DNA of 10,271 nucleotides, from positions 1 to 10,271 of the forward strand of contig RPQK01000202.1 of assembly GCA_003819755.1 (NCBI GenBank), read 5' to 3'. The notes beneath the pieces were generated by a model. The model had not been told where the DNA came from. It did no database searches and worked only from the letters and a program-made list of their open reading frames with translations. This document shows positions 8,682 through 10,271 of the stretch, piece after piece. The stretch is from Acidobacteriota bacterium. Its GTDB lineage: Bacteria > Acidobacteriota > UBA6911 > RPQK01. A program made the translations under genes and the position numbers. Within the stretch, counting starts at the first letter, position 1. Each line of letters starts with the position of its first letter.

Positions 8682-8754
8682 AAAGACCTCAAGGACCCCA
8701 AGGACCGCAAGGACGTTAATTGTCTTGAGGTCGTTGAGGTCCTTGAGGTCCTTT
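8682..8754. repeat. Second 9-nt-unit hairpin filling the lctP-permease junction
   Basis: The left arm (8682-8714) is AAAGACCTCAAGGAC followed by degenerate units; the right arm (8721-8754) is GTCTTGAGG-type units ending TTGAGGTCCTTT. The loop is about 6 nt (GTTAAT). The arms pair imperfectly, with a few mismatches from diverged units. It starts on the base after the lctP stop and ends one base before the Shine-Dalgarno of the next gene, so it occupies almost the whole 86-nt junction. Same unit as the elements at 6764 and 10189. Confidence 0.85.
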
Positions 8755-8759
8755 GGAAG
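8755..8759 (+). promoter_or_regulatory. Shine-Dalgarno GGAAG for the amino-acid permease
   Basis: GGAAG lies 8 nt before the ATG at 8768 and directly after the right arm of the repeat hairpin. It supports that ATG over the in-frame TTG at 8753, which is inside the hairpin. Confidence 0.55.
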
Positions 8760-8767
8760 TTTCCAAC

Positions 8768-10153
8768 ATGGACGAGCACAAACCCGAACTGGTTCGAGGC
8801 CTCGGGCTCGCCGCTGCCTCCAGTATCGTTGTTGGAACGGTGATCGGGACCGGAATCTTCCTGGTCACCTCCACGATGTTGGGGGCGGTGAAGTCTCCCT
8901 GGATCCTTATCCTCGTCTGGGTGGCGGGTGCCTTCCTCTCGCTATTTGGTGCTCTCACCTATGCGGAACTGGGGGCCATGCTGCCGGAAGCGGGGGGCGA
9001 GTTTGTCTTTCTCAGGCGAGGTTACGGAAAACTCCCCGCCTACCTGTACGGATGGACGCTCTTCGCGGTGTCCAAGCCCGGATCGATTGCGGCCCAGGCG
9101 ACCGGCTTCGCCCTGTTCATCACCGTTCTTTTTCCGGCCTTCGATGTGACCTGGCGGCAGTTCGCCTTCAGCCTCGGCGGGAGCGAGTTTACCCTGCGCA
9201 TTGGAGGCATCCAGGCGATCGCCCTGACGATGATTCTGCTGCTCTCCGCAGCGAACGCCCGCGGAGTGAGAGTCGGCGGCGGTATTCAGACGGTCTTCAC
9301 GGCCTGCAAGGTAGGCGGGATCCTCGCCCTCGTCGCTTTGGGGTTCGGTCTTGGACGCGGAGACTGGGGGCATTTTCAGGAACGAGCGGTCGGGGATCTC
9401 GAATCCGGGGCATGGGCGCTCTTCGGCGTGGCTCTTATCCAAGCCCTGTGGGCCTACGACGGGTGGAACAACCTGCCGATGGTCGCCGGGGAAGTGAAAC
9501 AGCCGCAAAAGAACATCCCTCGTGCGCTCATTGTCGGAATGATGCTGGTTGGCGGCCTCTACATCATCACGAATGTCGCCTACGTCTACGTTTTGCAGCC
9601 TGAACAGATTGCCACTTCGTCGCGGGTTGCCTCGTCCGTGGCCTCGCAACTGCTCGGGCCTTTCGGGGCCAACTTTATAGCGTTGGTCGCGGCGATCTCC
9701 ACCTTTGCGAGTCTCAACGGCTCGATTCTGACCGGCTCCCGGGTCCCGTACGCCGCCGCCCGTGACGGCCTGCTTTTCCGCCCGCTGGCCCGGATTCACC
9801 CACGGTGGTTGACGCCGCACATTTCGATTGCGGTGCAGGCAATTTGGGCGATCCTGCTGGTTTTCTCCGGTACTTTCAGCGAGATCATCACTTACGTGAT
9901 CTTCTCCGAGTGGGTCTTCTACGCGCTCGTTACCGCCGGGGTGTTCCTGCTTCGAAAACGTGAGCCGGATCTGCCTCGGCCTTATCGCACTTGGGGATAT
10001 CCCTGGGTTCCGGCGGTCTTCGTTGGCTGCTCGGTGCTACTCCTGGTGAACATTCTGGTTGAGCAGCCGATTCAGTCCGGTTTCGGGCTTTTGATCATCC
10101 TGTCGGGGCTGCTCTTCTATCCGCTGTTCAGGCGCTCTGGCCGGGATCGCTGA
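8768..10153 (+). CDS. APC-superfamily amino-acid permease, LAT/SteT-like
   Basis: Inner-membrane amino-acid transporter, 461 residues with about 12 hydrophobic segments. The N-terminal ELVRGLGLAAASSIVVGTVI leads into the GTGIF motif (27-31) of the unwound first helix that binds the amino group of the substrate. ALTYAELGAMLPEAGGEFVF (62-81) is the family segment 2/3 signature. LWAYDGWNNLPMVAGEVKQP (227-246) and KNIPRALIVG (248-257) are typical of the L-amino-acid transporter group that includes the Bacillus serine/threonine exchanger SteT. RVPYAAARDGLLF (325-337) and RPYRTWGYP (404-412) follow as expected. The exact substrate cannot be read. Lying two genes after a HypD-like enzyme, import of hydroxyproline, proline or another amino acid is possible, but that is inference. 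The short junction with lctP, lacking a terminator T-run, would allow co-transcription. Confidence 0.9.
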   Translation: MDEHKPELVRGLGLAAASSIVVGTVIGTGIFLVTSTMLGAVKSPWILILVWVAGAFLSLFGALTYAELGAMLPEAGGEFVFLRRGYGKLPAYLYGWTLFAVSKPGSIAAQATGFALFITVLFPAFDVTWRQFAFSLGGSEFTLRIGGIQAIALTMILLLSAANARGVRVGGGIQTVFTACKVGGILALVALGFGLGRGDWGHFQERAVGDLESGAWALFGVALIQALWAYDGWNNLPMVAGEVKQPQKNIPRALIVGMMLVGGLYIITNVAYVYVLQPEQIATSSRVASSVASQLLGPFGANFIALVAAISTFASLNGSILTGSRVPYAAARDGLLFRPLARIHPRWLTPHISIAVQAIWAILLVFSGTFSEIITYVIFSEWVFYALVTAGVFLLRKREPDLPRPYRTWGYPWVPAVFVGCSVLLLVNILVEQPIQSGFGLLIILSGLLFYPLFRRSGRDR

Positions 10154-10188
10154 TGATGCAGCGGCCCGTTCTGGCGGGACTGGACTCC

Positions 10189-10223
10189 AAAAGACCTCAA
10201 GGACCTCAAAGACCTCAAGGACA
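10189..10223. repeat. Third copy of the 9-nt repeat (single arm)
   Basis: AAAAGACCTCAAGGACCTC and two more units of the type CCTCAARGA end in AAGGACA, 35 nt after the permease stop. No complementary right arm lies between it and the window edge. This copy is either half of an element completed beyond the window, or a solitary arm. Bases 10154-10188 hold nothing I can name. Confidence 0.8.
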
Positions 10224-10227
10224 TTGC

Positions 10228-10271
10228 TTCCCTATTCCCCCCTTGCCCCCTTGCCCCTTTGCCCCTTTCCC
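10228..10271. repeat. C-rich tandem tract at the right edge
   Basis: Units like CCCCTTG and CCCCTTT repeat about every 8-9 nt (CCTTGCCCCCTTGCCCC, then TTTGCCCCTTTCCC) up to the window edge. It is low-complexity, non-coding, and follows directly on the 9-nt repeat. It may continue beyond the window. Confidence 0.7.

Noticed and set aside
8725..9603. A 292-codon plus-strand frame beginning in the repeat, and a 292-codon minus-strand frame at 8942-9820
   Set aside because: Both shadow the amino-acid permease; their translations are Arg- and Gly-rich without membrane segments or motifs.

Overview
This is a GC-rich bacterial window with five protein genes: one on the minus strand running off the left edge and four on the plus strand. 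Coding is dense, ordinary codons are used and TGA serves as a normal stop. The junctions are filled with short-period inverted repeats instead of ordinary spacers. A glycyl radical enzyme with its activase implies an organism that can live anaerobically. The phylum cannot be fixed from this sequence. Repeat-filled junctions of this kind are, from general experience, frequent in environmental genomes such as Acidobacteriota, Planctomycetota and related groups, and that is only a guess.

Layout. 1-1635 (minus): the N-terminal 545 residues of phosphoenolpyruvate carboxylase. 1636-1811: divergent intergenic region with a 10-nt-period inverted repeat. 1812-3401 (plus): a CPA1-type cation/proton antiporter fused to a C-terminal rhodanese domain, whose frame contains an internal TGA at 3261-3263. 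3480-4397 and 4398-6764 (plus): a two-gene unit encoding a glycyl radical enzyme activase (radical SAM with two ferredoxin-type clusters) and a 788-residue glycyl radical enzyme that matches trans-4-hydroxy-L-proline dehydratase (HypD) at every active-site position I could compare. 6764-6955: a 181-nt hairpin built from 9-nt units, ending in an intrinsic terminator. 7017-8681: an L-lactate permease family transporter. 8682-8754: a second hairpin of the same 9-nt family. 8768-10153: an APC-superfamily amino-acid permease. 10154-10271: a third copy of the 9-nt repeat, then a C-rich tandem tract.

How the genes may work together (inference). The activase installs the glycyl radical on the HypD-like enzyme, which would dehydrate 4-hydroxyproline to pyrroline-5-carboxylate. 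The amino-acid permease could bring in amino-acid substrate, and the LctP-type permease could move a small hydroxy or carboxylic acid. The reductase that normally finishes hydroxyproline breakdown (P5C reductase) is not in the window.

The most notable observation is the in-frame TGA in the rhodanese domain. Reading through it gives a complete, well-conserved rhodanese C-terminus. The TGA falls where related rhodaneses of the YCTCPNE type have the second cysteine, and a small GC hairpin with a G in its loop follows 21 nt later. This is what a bacterial selenocysteine codon would look like, but a nonsense mutation or a single-base sequencing error is not excluded.
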